Shown here in pieces: positions 61,452 through 64,000 of a stretch of 64,000 nt of DNA; position 1 is the first letter of the stretch, and every line of letters starts with the position of its first letter. The DNA is from Flavobacteriaceae bacterium (GTDB taxonomy: Bacteria > Bacteroidota > Bacteroidia > Flavobacteriales > Flavobacteriaceae), in the NCBI GenBank assembly GCA_030148025.1, contig JASBUG010000010.1, positions 1 through 64,000 of the forward strand, in the 5' to 3' direction. Position numbers and translations under genes: made by a program. Below the pieces are notes generated by a model that made no database searches, was not told where the DNA came from, and was given only the letters and a program-made list of their open reading frames with translations.

Positions 61452-64000
61452 GACGATCTGTTTTTAATGAAATTTCTTTGCTCCAGCTGTATAGCACTGG
61501 CACTACAAATAAGGTTATTAAGGCAATTAGCATTCCTCCAAAACTTGGTATTGCCATAGGAATCATAATATCACTTCCTCGTCCTGTAGAGGTGAGAATT
61601 GGTAATAAGGCTAATAATGTAGTAGCTGTAGTCATTAAACATGGTCTAATACGTTTTTCTCCAGCTTCAATAATAGATTTTCTAATTGCTGAGATAGAAT
61701 TTGGTTTATTTTTATCGAAGGTTTGTTTTAAATAAGTGGCCATTACCACACCATCATCTGTAGCAATACCAAATAAAGCGATGAAACCAACCCAAACGGC
61801 AACACTTAAGTTAATGGGGTGTATTTGAAATAGTTCTCTAAGGTTAACTCCGAAGATGTCTAAATTCAAGAACCAAGATTCGCCGTACAACCATATCATA
61901 ATAAAACCTCCAGCAAAAGCTACTGCTATTCCTGTGAAAACCATTAGTGAGGTTGCCACAGATCTAAACTGGAAATATAGGATCAGGAAAATAATGATCA
62001 AGGCTAGAGGCACCACGACAGATAAGGTTTTTTCTGCTCTTATTTGGTTTTCATAAGTACCTGTAAATTGATAGCTGATACCTTTTGGAACTATAAGTTC
62101 TCCACGACCAATTGCAGCTTGAATACTATTTTGTGCACGCTCGATTACAGTAACTTCAGCTTCTTCATCTGTTTTATCAAAAAGCACATAACCAACTAAA
62201 AAAGTGTCTTCACTTTTTATAACTTGTGGACCTTGTTCGTATGTAATTGTTACTAATTCTTTAAGTAATACAGGTGTTCCTTTTGGCGTAGGGACATAAA
62301 TATTATTAAGATCTTCTGGACTAGACCGTAGTTCTCTTGGATATCTAACTCTTATTCCATAACGTTCACGACCTTCTACAGTTTTAGTTAATGTTTTTCC
62401 ACCCACAGCTACTTCTATTACTGTTTGAACATCTTCCATAGCTAGACCATATCGAGCAATCTTATTGCGATCTATATCAATAAGCAAATATGGTTTTCCT
62501 ATAATTCTATCTGCAAAAACAGCTTCTTTTTTTACACCAGGAATTTGTTTTAAAATGGTTTCTAGCTGTAATCCGAAAGATTCTATGTCTTTTAAGTTTT
62601 GTCCTTTAACTTTTATTCCCATAGGCGCTCTCATACCAGTTTGTAGCATTACTAAACGGGTTTCTATAGGTTGCAATTTTGGAGCTGAAGTCACTCCAGG
62701 AAGTTTCGTTACAGAAACTATTTCATTCCAGATATCATTTGGTGATTTTATATGAGACCTCCAGTTTCTGTAGTATTCACCATTAGTATCTTCAATAAGG
62801 TCTTTTGTCTCTACTTTAGTTCCTTGAGATATAAAGTTCCCAGATGTAGTTTCAAAGAGTCCGTCGTTATTAACTTTAAAAGTAAGTCTGTTGCCATCAT
62901 CATCTGTTTTATATTCTGGTCTATAAATAATTACATTTTCATACATCGATAATGGTGCAGGGTCTAAAGCACTTTCAACGCGACCTGCTTTTCCAACTAC
63001 TGTTTTAATTTCAGGAATGGTGGCAACTGCCATATCCAATTGTTGTAATACACGTTTATTTTCTGCAATTCCAGAATGAGGTAACGAGGTAGGCATCAAT
63101 AAAAATGATCCTTCATTTAGTGAAGGCATAAACTCTTTACCTGTTGTACGCCAAATATTGATACCAAAGAATAAAATAATTGTTGGAATAGAAAGGAATA
63201 ATAATTTGTTTTCAAGAGCCCAACTTAGTATTCTTACATAATACCTTCTAAATATCACAAATATGCCTAATAGCCCAAAACAAATAAGGGCTACAAATAC
63301 AATATTACTAACAAGGCTAAAATCTACACCTAGCGGACGCCAATACACAGACAAGAGTAATATTATAGTTAAAGTAGATATTGCAATGTTTATATAATTT
63401 GCCTTTTTTGAATTAATAAACTCATTAAGTTTTAAATAATTAACTATAGCAAAAGCAATAAGTATAGCACCCAGATTGATACCATAAAATAAGACTAGTA
63501 TACCAATTACTGCCATGGTAATGTTTATAAATACACCAATTTTTCGCTTAGGTGGCTTCCATCCAAATATCCATGCGGCAAATGGCGGAATTAAAAATAA
63601 GGCAACAATTATAGAGGCTACTAGTGCCATAGTTTTTGTTGCTGCCAACGGACGAAATAGTTTTCCCTCGGCGCCAATCATGGTAAACACAGGAATAAAA
63701 CTTATAATGGTTGTCATTACAGCAGTTAATATGGCTCCAGATACTTCTTTTGTGGCACGATATACTACAGTGTTTATTGGTTCATTAGTAGAGTTATTGT
63801 CTATATGTCTAATAATATTCTCGGAGAGGATTACGCCAACATCTACCATGGTTCCAATAGCAATAGCAATACCTGATAAAGCCACAATATTGGCGTCTAC
63901 ACCAAAAGCTTTCATGCCTATAAAAACCATAAGAACAGCAACAGGTAACAACCCTGAAATAAGTACAGAAGCCCTTAAATTGAAAACCATTATGATGATT
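61441..64000 (-). CDS. CusA/CzcA heavy-metal RND transporter (N-terminus outside window)
   Basis: The frame is open to the right edge, so the N-terminal part is missing; 853 codons are seen. Typical HME-RND parts: SGIAIAIGTMVDVGVILSENI, FMPSLNEGSFLLMPTSLPHSG, PIETRLVMLQTGMRAPMGIKVKG, YGLAMEDVQTVIEVAVGGK, ATDDGVVMATYLKQTFDKN, RIRPCLMTTATTLLALLPIL. Between GWKPPKRK and RRYYVRILSWALE (about 63215-63560) an insertion carries four extra hydrophobic segments. It exports Cu(I)/Ag(I) or other divalent ions with the CusB and CusC proteins encoded next. Confidence 0.95.
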   Translation of the reverse strand, partial: IIIMVFNLRASVLISGLLPVAVLMVFIGMKAFGVDANIVALSGIAIAIGTMVDVGVILSENIIRHIDNNSTNEPINTVVYRATKEVSGAILTAVMTTIISFIPVFTMIGAEGKLFRPLAATKTMALVASIIVALFLIPPFAAWIFGWKPPKRKIGVFINITMAVIGILVLFYGINLGAILIAFAIVNYLKLNEFINSKKANYINIAISTLTIILLLSVYWRPLGVDFSLVSNIVFVALICFGLLGIFVIFRRYYVRILSWALENKLLFLSIPTIILFFGINIWRTTGKEFMPSLNEGSFLLMPTSLPHSGIAENKRVLQQLDMAVATIPEIKTVVGKAGRVESALDPAPLSMYENVIIYRPEYKTDDDGNRLTFKVNNDGLFETTSGNFISQGTKVETKDLIEDTNGEYYRNWRSHIKSPNDIWNEIVSVTKLPGVTSAPKLQPIETRLVMLQTGMRAPMGIKVKGQNLKDIESFGLQLETILKQIPGVKKEAVFADRIIGKPYLLIDIDRNKIARYGLAMEDVQTVIEVAVGGKTLTKTVEGRERYGIRVRYPRELRSSPEDLNNIYVPTPKGTPVLLKELVTITYEQGPQVIKSEDTFLVGYVLFDKTDEEAEVTVIERAQNSIQAAIGRGELIVPKGISYQFTGTYENQIRAEKTLSVVVPLALIIIFLILYFQFRSVATSLMVFTGIAVAFAGGFIMIWLYGESWFLNLDIFGVNLRELFQIHPINLSVAVWVGFIALFGIATDDGVVMATYLKQTFDKNKPNSISAIRKSIIEAGEKRIRPCLMTTATTLLALLPILTSTGRGSDIMIPMAIPSFGGMLIALITLFVVPVLYSWSKEISLKTDRHEV

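Overview
The window is AT-rich chromosomal DNA of a bacterium of the Bacteroidota, almost certainly a marine-type member of the Flavobacteriaceae. The evidence is: a type IX secretion sorting tail on a multicopper oxidase; many LxxC lipoproteins; families typical of the phylum (DUF4290, DUF2911, START-like protein, MopE-repeat M14 peptidase, CcsBA fusion, BshB1); weak Shine-Dalgarno sequences; and promoters of the TTG-N19-TAnnTTTG type before both tRNAs and the HU gene. I see no transposase, integrase, phage gene, rRNA or CRISPR array.

Layout. 1-3911 is the 5' part of a giant secreted M14 carboxypeptidase whose MopE-type repeats run off the left edge. 4325-6105 is a MarR regulator overlapping a penicillin-binding-protein-like lipoprotein. 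6235-11142 is a small accessory block: a Crp-type regulator, a propeller lipoprotein, and a four-gene minus-strand cluster (DUF4386, degenerate esterase with TPR, SDR, VOC). The block lies between an intact tRNA-Met and a decayed copy of that tRNA's 3' part. 11274-19580 holds housekeeping genes: START-like protein, class IV aminotransferase, YqgE, HU, an AAA ATPase-recQ-fmt operon, DUF493, DUF4290 and murA. 19577-28693 carries an M61-like protein, an M20 amidohydrolase, a MIP channel, DUF2911, and a tight operon of PIG-L deacetylase, 37-residue membrane peptide and Na+/solute symporter. 28794-33090 includes MscS, Maf, a UbiA prenyltransferase, a KdsC-like phosphatase and a DUF2520 protein. 33155-37835 holds a truncated haemoglobin, the CcsBA cytochrome c biogenesis protein and a TPR lipoprotein.

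37845-41491 is a signalling locus: a single-pass membrane protein diverges from a polyproline micro-lipoprotein, a TPR histidine kinase and a response regulator, with an unusually structured DNA/RNA region between. 41637-45898 contains an RluE-like pseudouridine synthase, a MATE exporter, a trans-sulfuration enzyme, bshB1 and tRNA-His. 45962-49790 is a second accessory stretch: a hypothetical protein, a DUF4932 lipoprotein and an aspartyl protease. It also has a long attC-like palindrome and the debris of a dihydrofolate-reductase-like gene and an AraC-type gene. 49897-53738 has two M28 peptidase paralogues, a small membrane protein and a DUF3108 protein.

53917-64000 begins with a universal stress protein and ends with a copper-handling region on the minus strand. 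That region holds a T9SS-exported multicopper oxidase, a BNR-propeller lipoprotein with a CECC motif, an HMA lipoprotein, and a CusB-CusC-CusA efflux system cut by the right edge.

Best leads for new biology: the 37-residue peptide between PIG-L and the symporter; the polyproline lipoprotein, its leader and the two-component system; the Cys-rich propeller/HMA lipoprotein pair; the tRNA-bracketed block; the attC-like element; and several enzymes with replaced catalytic residues (esterase Ser to Glu, M61 Glu to His, MurA Cys to Asp, aquaporin NPA to NPI).
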